Assembly (NCBI RefSeq): GCF_963678635.1
Contig: NC_087067.1
Location: 41,752,696-41,816,695, forward strand
Reading direction: 5' to 3'
From: Symsagittifera roscoffensis
Lineage: Eukaryota; Xenacoelomorpha; Acoela; Convolutidae
DNA length: 64,000 bases
Part shown: piece by piece, positions 35,810-44,517 of the stretch
How positions within the stretch are numbered: position 1 is the stretch's first letter
Layout: each line of letters begins with the position of its first letter
Made by a program: the position numbers and the translations under genes
Notes under the pieces: model-generated
Told to the model about the DNA's origin: nothing
The model's database searches: none
What the model saw: the letters and a program-made list of their open reading frames with translations, nothing else

Positions 35810-38380
35810 TTAGGTAAAGTTTGATTTTCTGCCAACTACGGGCGATATTTGCTGTGAGTCATCATCTTCCTGTACTTCAAGATCACTCGCACCCGTGAAA
35901 ATTAGTTCAAGCTCTTCGTCTGGAATGAAATCGTCGTTTCCGTTTGTCAAATCTGATTCAATCTTAGTAGCGTCCTTGTCTAATGCATCGCTTTGTCTTA
36001 CAGTAAGTTGGGTTGGGAGCAGACTTTGGGTTTGAAAAAGCGAATCATCCACGTCGTTGTCCCAACAAGCATCATCTTCTTTAACTTGCACATCATTACT
36101 ATCTTTAATGACTTTTTCGCTAGAATCCCAGTCGTCTAAAAACTCAAACTCTGAAAATTTTTCTCCCATGAGACCGCTTACAGTGTCACTGCTTTGTTTC
36201 GATATCCTAGAAGTTGTAACAACTGGTTCCATGAAATTAGTGATCTTTCCTGAAATTTTCTTTTTGGCCACGAAGTCAATTTTGCTTTGATCCTTCGGGA
36301 TGTACACTTGATTACTGGTTTCCGCATTTTTAAAAGCCTCAGTATCGTTTGAAAGTCCTGCTTCTTTCATTATCGACATTTTGTTTTTTATCATTGGCCA
36401 GATTTGATCGTCAACTGTTTTATTAGCTATCAAATAATGCACAGTTAGGTTACAATGCTGACCAATTCTATAGGCGCGGTCTTCTGCCTGGATCAAATCG
36501 CCTGGGTTCCAGTAAAGCTCCGCAAAAACTACAACCGAAGCTGCTGTTAAAGTCAGTCCAGTATTCGCAGCCATGATTGACAACAAAGCAACACGGCAAT
36601 CGGGATCTTCTTGGAATTTATCAACCAGAGGTTGGCGATCGTATGCCAGAGTTTTTCCATCAATGCGAATGAAATCCATATTTTTTGAATTTAGGTGATC
36701 GCTTATACCATCCAACATTTCAATATGATGAGCAAAGAGCAATAATTTTTCGACACCGCTTTCAAAAAGTTCGTCCATGTAGTTAATGACAGCGGGCAAC
36801 TTAGCAAACGCAGAAGCTGTAAAGAAATCGAACAAAAGTTGCTTATTGGAACCACTCATTAATTTCGAAGTCTCAACATTGCTAAGTTGTTTAGACAAAT
36901 ATGAAAACGATTTCTCTTTATTTTTGATCAAACTTTTGTCTAACGTCACAATTTTTCTCGTTTTAGGCGGTAACTGGGATAGAACATCTTTCTTTAGTCG
37001 TCGAATGAAACCGGTAAACGACAGCAAGACTTTAAACTCGTCTAAGTTGGACGACCCGTTGTAGTCCATACCCCATGGTCTTTGCTTTGCGTCACAGTAC
37101 CTGGAAGCATACACAGTTTGGTTACTGAAGGTCGCTTTGTTTAGTAACTGAAGTTGGGTGAACATTTCAATCGGCCTTGACATCATAGGTGTGCCTGACA
37201 ACAAAAGTAATCTTTGTGCACTTTTCACTACTTCTTGCACGGCTTTAGTTCTAGCCGCTTTTCCCGATTTGATGAAATGTGATTCATCTAAAATTGCAAC
37301 TTTGAACTTAAACTTTAGCAATTCTGTTTTTAATTTCGGAACTAACGTGTAACTCAAGATTAAAACTTTCGGCCGACTTTCGCTGTAAATGTCTTTCGTA
37401 GTGTACACAACAGAAACACGTTCTAGTGAAATGTCAGGTAACCATCTAGCTATGGCATCGGCCCATGTATTACGTAATGACGAGGGACATACAATCAGTA
37501 GTGGCCATTCGGCTTCATAATTAAAAGCGATCATTAAAGCCTGAACGGTTTTACCCAGACCCATTTCATCGGCAATCAGCGCGCGTCCATTACGACCTAT
37601 GACCCACTTAATTCCCTCACGCTGAAAATCCATCAATTCGTCTGAATTCGGAAATTTGGACCAATCAATTGTCTTTTCCTCTTGAATTTTCTCGAACTTA
37701 CGACAGATTTCGAACTGTTTCAGCACCATTGTAGGCAAAGGTCGCAAGGTCAGACGCTCAGCGAGAGGCAATGATTTTAATTTGTCAAAAAATGTGTTGT
37801 AATCTTCAATGGGAAACCTCCATTGTCGCGTTACAGGGTCATACTCTTTTCTGGCCATAGATTTGTAAGCTTTGACTAATTCTGCGTCATATTTGCTCCT
37901 AACTTCAAACTGAGTTTCGGAAGTAACAACAAAATTGACTTCTTCGCTGAACCCGCTTGTAAAATTATTAAATTTTTGATCAACTAGGTTTGGGTTTTTC
38001 ACGTTTGAGCTACCTGGAAATTTACTAGCAACGAAATTCGACCCTCTCGGTTGAAAATTGAAGCTAGAGTTTGCATTAAACGAACGCTGAGTAACATTTG
38101 TGGGGAAGGACTCAGAGCCATAAAAAGATTTCTTAGCCAGCGGAGGCTGCGGCTCTATTTTATCAGTCAGCACAGTCGTTGTAAGATTCACATTTCCATG
38201 AGCTCGTTTTGTATTTGTGAACTTGACTTGCGGCACGTCCATATTAATCTTCTTTCCAAATATGGTGGCAGTATTTGAGCTAACCGGCACACTCTTATTC
38301 GCATTCTGCTGTTTCTGAAGCGCCAATCGCCGTTTTTCTGCAATTTGTTGTTTCTGTTGCTCTGTTAAACCTGTTTGCAT
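35810..38380 (-). CDS. SMARCAL1: SMARCAL1-type annealing helicase, intronless
   Basis: 856 residues in one exon. The N-terminus (MQTGLTEQQKQQIAEKRRLA) matches the RPA-binding motif of SMARCAL1. Residues 35-140 are low-complexity linker. A single HARP domain spans about 148-207 (motif Y-D-P-x5-W-R-F-P). Then comes an SNF2 ATPase: Walker A D-E-M-G-L-G-K-T at 271-278, motif II D-E-S-H at 365-368 (DESH is typical of this subfamily), S-G-T-P, and a C-terminal helicase lobe with D-R-A-Y-R-I-G-Q. The tail of about 190 residues is acidic. Length is close to vertebrate SMARCAL1 (about 950). Family role: ATP-dependent rewinding of RPA-coated DNA and fork remodelling in the nucleus. ZRANB3 is less likely because no NZF or HNH domain is seen. 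Confidence 0.95.
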   Translation of the reverse strand: MQTGLTEQQKQQIAEKRRLALQKQQNANKSVPVSSNTATIFGKKINMDVPQVKFTNTKRAHGNVNLTTTVLTDKIEPQPPLAKKSFYGSESFPTNVTQRSFNANSSFNFQPRGSNFVASKFPGSSNVKNPNLVDQKFNNFTSGFSEEVNFVVTSETQFEVRSKYDAELVKAYKSMARKEYDPVTRQWRFPIEDYNTFFDKLKSLPLAERLTLRPLPTMVLKQFEICRKFEKIQEEKTIDWSKFPNSDELMDFQREGIKWVIGRNGRALIADEMGLGKTVQALMIAFNYEAEWPLLIVCPSSLRNTWADAIARWLPDISLERVSVVYTTKDIYSESRPKVLILSYTLVPKLKTELLKFKFKVAILDESHFIKSGKAARTKAVQEVVKSAQRLLLLSGTPMMSRPIEMFTQLQLLNKATFSNQTVYASRYCDAKQRPWGMDYNGSSNLDEFKVLLSFTGFIRRLKKDVLSQLPPKTRKIVTLDKSLIKNKEKSFSYLSKQLSNVETSKLMSGSNKQLLFDFFTASAFAKLPAVINYMDELFESGVEKLLLFAHHIEMLDGISDHLNSKNMDFIRIDGKTLAYDRQPLVDKFQEDPDCRVALLSIMAANTGLTLTAASVVVFAELYWNPGDLIQAEDRAYRIGQHCNLTVHYLIANKTVDDQIWPMIKNKMSIMKEAGLSNDTEAFKNAETSNQVYIPKDQSKIDFVAKKKISGKITNFMEPVVTTSRISKQSSDTVSGLMGEKFSEFEFLDDWDSSEKVIKDSNDVQVKEDDACWDNDVDDSLFQTQSLLPTQLTVRQSDALDKDATKIESDLTNGNDDFIPDEELELIFTGASDLEVQEDDDSQQISPVVGRKSNFT

Positions 38381-38476
38381 ACTTACTCTTCGATACTTGC
38401 TTCACTTCTCATATGATAACAAGCGTTTGATGATATCAGAACTCATTACAAGTTACTGAAAAACATCATACTAGAA

Positions 38477-38656
38477 TCAATACACCTCATTTCTTAGTTG
38501 CTCGTCAATCCCGCCGTTTAACGAGAAGGCTTTCAGAAGATTCGACAAATCATATTTGACAGAAATGCGAAAGAACCCATCGAAAAAGTTGCGAATTGGA
38601 CCAAATCCTGGTCGATAGTTGGTATTAAATACAAACTCAGGCAACGTTCCTTCAAG
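38477..38656 (-). CDS. Last exon of an unidentified gene just upstream of SMARCAL1
   Basis: Acceptor TTTTTTGTTTAG|CTT, then 59 codons in phase 0 (starting LEGTLPEFVFNTNYRPGFGP, ending EQLRNEVY) and TGA at 38477-38479. Composition and aromatic/charged patterning look like real folded protein. I do not recognise the family. Its stop lies about 96 bases before the SMARCAL1 ATG on the same strand. Upstream exons should lie between 38.7 and 40.8 kb or further; none is evident. Confidence 0.6.
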   Translation of the reverse strand, partial: LEGTLPEFVFNTNYRPGFGPIRNFFDGFFRISVKYDLSNLLKAFSLNGGIDEQLRNEVY

Positions 38657-39144
38657 CTAAACAAAAAACATTTATTAGGATTATAAATCACCATTTTGAG
38701 CAATTCTAGGTTTTTTCGATTCTTTGAACATTTAGAAAACTTTCAGGAAAATCTAGACACCAAAATATAAACAATTTCTTTGACAGATTTTTACAAAATT
38801 AAGCTCAGTAGACAATTTTTCATGTTTCGCAACACTCGGCATCCTATCGCCTACAATTCCACTATCTAATTAATTGGGTCAAATATTTTAGACTAGATAA
38901 ATGCAGGAAATAATGATGTTCTAAATTCTTGTGTTTTATTCCAACCTTCCTGTGTATATATCGACAAATCCCACTTAAGTTTCAAGTCTAACTCCTGACT
39001 TCAATTTCAACAAATGCATTTGAAATTCAACGTGCCTCAATCAAGGCAGCAACAACCAATTACCGTGTACCAAATTTCATTCAGTTATTATTTGCAATAT
39101 CTCGCTCTAGATACTATTGAAAATATAACTTGTTTTATAACACA

Positions 39145-39345
39145 GAGGCGAAGCTGCGCTTCGCAAACACTAGTGCGAACACAACAAAAAGCAGCTCTAT
39201 AAAGTACAATAAGAAAAAGTAGAAAAAGCCTCGAATTAGTAAACAGTCGGCTAAATCGCGGATTCGATGTTCTACCTAGAGATTATGAGTCTCACGCTCT
39301 AACCACTCAGCCACGGACACTTAATAAATCACCAACACTAGCCAC
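39145..39345 (-). mobile_element. tRNA-Met-derived SINE
   Basis: On the minus strand: GTCCGTGGCTGAGTGGTTAG (A box), an anticodon arm GAGA-CTCATAA-TCTC (CAT anticodon), a degenerate B box ATCGAATCCG, then a body ending with the perfect hairpin GCGAAGC-GCA-GCTTCGC at about 39149-39165. A close copy is at 54990-55170. No intact T-arm, so not a tRNA gene. Confidence 0.75.
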
Positions 39346-40800
39346 AAACAAAGCAAAGAATAGATGCTATAAAATTTTAATGCTAGAGATCGTGATTATA
39401 GCAAAAGTGCCACCAAATAAGAGAATATTTTAATGAACACTTTTATTTGCGAGTTAGATTAGAAAAAAAGAAGGTTACAAATTTACTAAAGCTAGCAAGG
39501 TCGCAGGTGTAATCATCATAACGCTGAAAGTAAACGCAGTTGTTTGAAACTGTTAATGCTGAAATTAAACTCGAATACGTATCAATACAATTTAATTCGA
39601 CCAAAATGAGTAAAGAATTCGATTACTGTTTTAGCAAAAAAATAGAAGCGGCTAAATAGCAAATTTCTAGAAAAACACTTCACATTTAGGTACAAAAATT
39701 TAACAAACTTTTTTTTGCAATATGTGTTAGTTTTTCAACAACAGGTATGCTATTTGCTAAAACTAACACACAAAAACTATATTAATAGATATTTTTTCAT
39801 TCCTGGAAAAACGTATACTTTAAGCCCATTTTGTCAGCAAAATTTAAAGGCTTTTTCGCTCCATTTCAAACTTTGTCATTGGAGAGCATGATATAAGTCA
39901 CAATGTATAAACTTTAATGACTGTTATAGAGATATTGAAGAAAGCAGAAAATACTATCTTTGACTTGAATTTCGTTTCGTTATTGTTCCGAGCTCTCGAA
40001 GAGTGGAAAGCAACTGCTGATTCGGGTCTGTTTTTCCCAGCAAATTCTTATTAGTTCAAAGAAACCTCGAAAAAATTCAATTGTAGTATCCTATTGACCC
40101 TCTTTTGCTCGGGATTCGGAGTCTAGAAAACCTGAAGAGAAAAACGGATCAGAACTTTTTCGTTTTTTGGACTAATTCAGACGAAATTTGATGAGCAGTT
40201 GACTTCCCCCATTTTGAAGTTAATTATTCACCTATGGCTATTGACATTTCATGCATTTTGTCCTAAAAGAACGGCTCTTTCTAGAAAAAGAACATTACAG
40301 GAAAATTGGAAATTGCAAAAATAATTTTTTTTAAAAATGTAGATCAATTTAAGAATTGTTTTCGTATATCAGTTTGGTGCACGGTTGGTCGGAACAGTTT
40401 AGCGTATACCATTTTGGTGTACATCAACCGGCTAACACGATTGCAGTTGAACGCAATCAAAAACTATCGCAGATCATAGTAATGATACGCAGTTTGACCT
40501 TTTCTGAACACTTTTTCGAGCATCAATGAATTTTTGGATCAAAGTCACCATAAACCTAAAAATTAAATTCAAAATTCTGTTACGCCAACCCGGTTGCTCT
40601 TTTTAATCAATTTTGTCTGTTCCAACTTGAAGAAACTCTATGGCAGCGAAAGAGAAACAAATGAAGTGAAAATTATATTTTTAGCATTTCAAAACATTTC
40701 ACTACAAGGACTATACTAGTAATATAATCGGCCTGTAACATCTAAATACAACTGAAAGAGTATCAATGTCAGTTATGTTTTGGAAATAGATTTTAAATCA
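39346..40800. other. No gene seen
   Basis: The first 160 bases are similar to sequence after the SINE at 54990, so the repeat probably extends further. A decayed TTGTTCCGAGCTCTCGAAG at 39980 may be a Helentron-like 5' end. Otherwise nothing is recognisable. Confidence 0.4.
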
Positions 40801-43800
40801 TCAGTAGAAATTCTGGTCGATTAAAACCTTCATCAGTTTCATTGTGGCATTGGGTGATAGAGGAACTGTGGAAGGGTCGATTGCTTGTATGGGTTCATTT
40901 GGATCTGTCGATCTGATAATTAAGGGATCTGAGGGCTCGTCAAGCACAGGTGTTCCGGGTCGGGAACTTTCCTCATTTGATGAACTTCGACTGTCACTTA
41001 GCGTTCTCTTAATTTTCTGATTTACAGGGCTTGTTTCAGTTGAGTTGGCATTTGAAGCACTAGATTGCGATGTTCTGTGCTCCAAATTGGGAGAGATCAT
41101 GTGTGATTCAACTTCAAAACTTTCCTCCGTCGGACTAACTGGAGATGGTTGGGTACGACTGTTTTTCACTGAGACACGTTCCGTAGGAATGATTATCGGC
41201 GTAGGCGGTAATACAGTCATCTTCTCTCGCTCTATAGGAATTATCATCGGGTGATGGACCTTCGCTGCTCTAGTTTCTTGAAGATACTCATTCAAATCTT
41301 TCTTACGCTTCAACTGAGGAATTGTCGAATTTCTATCTACTGAGATTTGTGACTGATGCGTCTGTGTAGTTTGATGAGGGACCACCCTGTTCTGATTGGA
41401 TTCCGGGAAGTTGGCCCGATTGACACCTTCCCTTGAAGCTCTTCCAGGTGGAACCATTCGAACAGGCGGTGGGATCCCGCCGGGACCATTCGGTTGTCTT
41501 CTGTTGACTGAGCTCTGATACGTTGGGGCATTCGTGGGGTGACCTTGACCGTAAGTTGCAGTTGGTTTCATAAAAACGGGTTGCTTGAAGCCTGAAGGGG
41601 ATTTAGGTGGGACTTTTTGAATAGGTTTTGGCGATGATTGAGAAAGATTAGGATCAAAAAGACCAGGTGGCGGTGTTGGTGGTCTGTCGTAGTCGAAATC
41701 ATCGTAGTTGAATCCTGTAGGTGGCGGTAATGGAACTGGTAAATGCGATGACGGCGGTACACTTTTACTAGGTATGTTAATTCCCGGGTTAGTTGGCGGT
41801 AATCCAGGTTTCACGTCAACCTTGAAGTTACTCGTTGGATCATATTCATCATCATCAGCACCTAAGCTTGGACGTCTTTGAGGCCTTGAGAATTCCGCGA
41901 AATTTCCTGTGAACTCCATCAACTGACCGAGTTTTCTCTTGAAAGGATCTTCCGAGCCCAGGAGGTTTTGGTTCATTTTCACTGGTGCTGAAGGAAATGT
42001 CGGAGTTGGACTAGCCAATCCATCTTCAATATTCGGAGTCGGAGTTCCAGGGGCGGATCTTCCCACGGCTATATTCTCTATGGATCCCTTCGCTTTCGGC
42101 AGCTCTTTGATAGGTGGGAACGGTCGATTTGAATTCTTAGTAACCTGTTTTTGTTTAGCAAGTTCAAGATCCGCGAACATTCGTCCTTTAAGCTCATTGG
42201 GTTTATCGTTAGACTGCCTTTTTGTCTGTTCTTTTCCTTTAGATACAGTTGCTCCGTATTCTTTCGCAATCTCATCTTTGCTTGCTTTGTTGGCATAGGA
42301 GGATCCAGCGGACTTATTTTTCGGTATTTTGAAGTTGGCCACGTCCGGTTTTTTGGTGTGCAGATTTTTCTCAGATAAATCAACCGATCTTTCTTTCTCC
42401 TTTTCTTTTTCGGCCTGGCGAATCTCGCTTTCAATTTTGTGACGCGGAGTATATGATATACTTTCAATTTTCTTAACCGCCTTTTCTTTTTCGAAAGAAG
42501 ATTTGTCCTTCTTATCTGAATGAGATTTGGAAGGCACGTTAAGCTTATTCGCACCGGTTGCGCTACTAGGCAAGTTCGAATCTATTCCGCCGAACAAATC
42601 ATCGAGCAATTGTACCTTGGTTTTAGTTATCTTTGGCGGTAAGATCTGCCCTTCAGGTACCTTAGACGACTTCATTTCAGTAGCATTAGCGTTTTTGGCT
42701 GAAGACGCCAACTCTTTGGTTTTCGCTAGCTTTAGTGGATTCGATTGACCCTCGAGCAAATTCGGTGACTTTATTTCGGATGTGTTTAAAATTTTGTTCG
42801 ATGGCACATCCATTTTTGTCTCATGTATTTTAGCTAATTTTTCACTATGGCTGGATCTTATTTTTAATTCATCTGCTGATTTCTGATACTCATTGCTGCT
42901 AGCGAGACCTGACTCTTCGAGTCCCAAATTTGGAGGAAGTTGTTTAGAACCAAGAGCACCCATTGATTTTTCACTTATCGGATTAGCTGCATTACTATTG
43001 ATTGATTTCACTTTTGGATTCGCTTGTTTTTCAGCTGCGGAATGACCGACACTTGACGTTGCCGACTTGACTTCAATATTATCCAATTTTGGCGATGTTG
43101 AGATCTTCTGATTAACTACTTCATTCGTTTCGTCAAAATGACCTTGCTCTTCTAGCCTGTTAACAACTTTCGTCTCTTTGGAAGGCTTAACTTCTATATC
43201 GTCTGATGGTTTAAAGTGTTCTTTCTGCTTCAATTGCGAGGGAGATATTTTTGTCATTAATGGCGACTTGAGCTCTACAGCTTGAATTGGACTTAGATTG
43301 ACCATTAATTCGTGTTTTTGCGAAAATGAAGCCGGCGTTTTGTCGACAGCGACCGCTAACTCTTTAATAGTAGAAACTAAATCTAATTTTGGTCTTTTTG
43401 CAGACACATGTCTCGAATCATCAAGATCGACAGATTTTCGCCGTTTTTCTTTTTTGTGCTTCTTCTTGTGTTTGCGCTCGTCTTTCTCAACTTGATGATT
43501 ACTAGTATCATTAATCTGAGGTTCTATGTGTCGTCTCTCAGATGAAGTTTCTTTTATTTTAGAATTACCTTTTTCCTTGATTGGCTTGACATTTTTGTGC
43601 AAAGCTTTACGAATATCTTCTCCTGATAACTTTGGTTCTTTAGTCGAAGTCAAATGATTTTTTTCTAGATGCGGCTTTAAATTTTCGCTAGCGGCTTCCT
43701 GGTTAAATTGAACTACAGTCGTCTCAGTGTTCTGACTTTTTTCGATCTTCGCAATAGGAGAACTATCAGAAACTTTATTAATTATATTAATTACGCTTTT

Positions 43801-44517
43801 ATTTAATGTGGACCCTCCATTTTTATCTACAGTAGAGACATGTTCTTGAGTTCTACTCTTTGGCTTGATCGCGATTCGCACAATCACCGGCTCTCCATCC
43901 GGTGATATTTTTGTTATTTCTCGATACTGCACTTCTTCGGCCGAGAATTGATCTGTTGCCGAGCTAGAAACCTCCGATTGCCTTTTGTGCACAAAATCGT
44001 TTTGGTTGCCAGACTTATTTTCCATAGAACTGGTAGCCTCTTTTTCCACATTAACATCTTCATGCTTGGGCAAAGTTTCTCCTAATCCATTAGTCATTCT
44101 ACGTTTTGCAACGCCTTCAACTTTTTGAAACTCAGTTTCACTTGCAGATTCATTTGGCTTGGAAACTTCCGGCACTGGTCGAGCAGCTTCATTCTCTTTC
44201 TCATGCGCTTCTTTTGTTACTGAGGATTCAATTTTAGATGGCATGTCCTCTGCATGCTCGCTTCCAGAATTACTGCAAATGATTTCTGTAACAATCAAAT
44301 CGTCAATTGCTTGGTCACTTTTCCCATTTTCTTCCACTGACGGTTTCGGCGCTTCTTTGGTTCCACTCGGAAAGCTGATTGTCACTGGTGGTCTAGATTG
44401 TTCCGATTCATTAGCCCACTTGTCTATCAGATCCAGGGGTGAAGATTTAGGCAGTGAATTCAGCCCATCGCCAGTTGGTGTTTCAGCTTTGATTGCGCCA
44501 TCTTTGCTAGTTTCAAC
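40801..44517 (-). CDS. Giant terminal exon, 1238 codons of disordered sequence
   Basis: Acceptor TGTTAAAG|GTT, stop TGA at 40801-40803. It is rich in Ser, Lys, Glu and Pro, with no Cys-rich or globular domain. A very basic patch (K-H-K-K-K-H-K-K-E-K-R-R-K-S) looks like a nuclear localisation signal. A proline-rich segment follows in the C-terminal third (P-L-P-P-P-T-G-F and P-P-T-P-P-P-G-L). The C-terminal segment is Ser/Pro-rich (S-R-P-G-T-P-V-L-D-E-P) and ends I-D-Q-N-F-Y. A nuclear scaffold or co-regulator role is inference only. I could not assign a family. Confidence 0.8.
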   Translation of the reverse strand, partial: VETSKDGAIKAETPTGDGLNSLPKSSPLDLIDKWANESEQSRPPVTISFPSGTKEAPKPSVEENGKSDQAIDDLIVTEIICSNSGSEHAEDMPSKIESSVTKEAHEKENEAARPVPEVSKPNESASETEFQKVEGVAKRRMTNGLGETLPKHEDVNVEKEATSSMENKSGNQNDFVHKRQSEVSSSATDQFSAEEVQYREITKISPDGEPVIVRIAIKPKSRTQEHVSTVDKNGGSTLNKSVINIINKVSDSSPIAKIEKSQNTETTVVQFNQEAASENLKPHLEKNHLTSTKEPKLSGEDIRKALHKNVKPIKEKGNSKIKETSSERRHIEPQINDTSNHQVEKDERKHKKKHKKEKRRKSVDLDDSRHVSAKRPKLDLVSTIKELAVAVDKTPASFSQKHELMVNLSPIQAVELKSPLMTKISPSQLKQKEHFKPSDDIEVKPSKETKVVNRLEEQGHFDETNEVVNQKISTSPKLDNIEVKSATSSVGHSAAEKQANPKVKSINSNAANPISEKSMGALGSKQLPPNLGLEESGLASSNEYQKSADELKIRSSHSEKLAKIHETKMDVPSNKILNTSEIKSPNLLEGQSNPLKLAKTKELASSAKNANATEMKSSKVPEGQILPPKITKTKVQLLDDLFGGIDSNLPSSATGANKLNVPSKSHSDKKDKSSFEKEKAVKKIESISYTPRHKIESEIRQAEKEKEKERSVDLSEKNLHTKKPDVANFKIPKNKSAGSSYANKASKDEIAKEYGATVSKGKEQTKRQSNDKPNELKGRMFADLELAKQKQVTKNSNRPFPPIKELPKAKGSIENIAVGRSAPGTPTPNIEDGLASPTPTFPSAPVKMNQNLLGSEDPFKRKLGQLMEFTGNFAEFSRPQRRPSLGADDDEYDPTSNFKVDVKPGLPPTNPGINIPSKSVPPSSHLPVPLPPPTGFNYDDFDYDRPPTPPPGLFDPNLSQSSPKPIQKVPPKSPSGFKQPVFMKPTATYGQGHPTNAPTYQSSVNRRQPNGPGGIPPPVRMVPPGRASREGVNRANFPESNQNRVVPHQTTQTHQSQISVDRNSTIPQLKRKKDLNEYLQETRAAKVHHPMIIPIEREKMTVLPPTPIIIPTERVSVKNSRTQPSPVSPTEESFEVESHMISPNLEHRTSQSSASNANSTETSPVNQKIKRTLSDSRSSSNEESSRPGTPVLDEPSDPLIIRSTDPNEPIQAIDPSTVPLSPNATMKLMKVLIDQNFY

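Noticed and set aside
39240-39325. tRNA-Met gene on the minus strand
   Set aside because: The anticodon arm is good, but the T arm and 3' acceptor strand do not pair, and a second copy with the same body exists at 55 kb; it is a SINE head.
41939-42298. 119-codon plus-strand frame opposite the giant exon
   Set aside because: Antisense shadow; codon pattern follows the minus-strand gene.
42078-42554. 158-codon frame overlapping the giant exon
   Set aside because: Basic low-complexity shadow of the Lys/Ser-rich coding sequence in another frame of the same strand.
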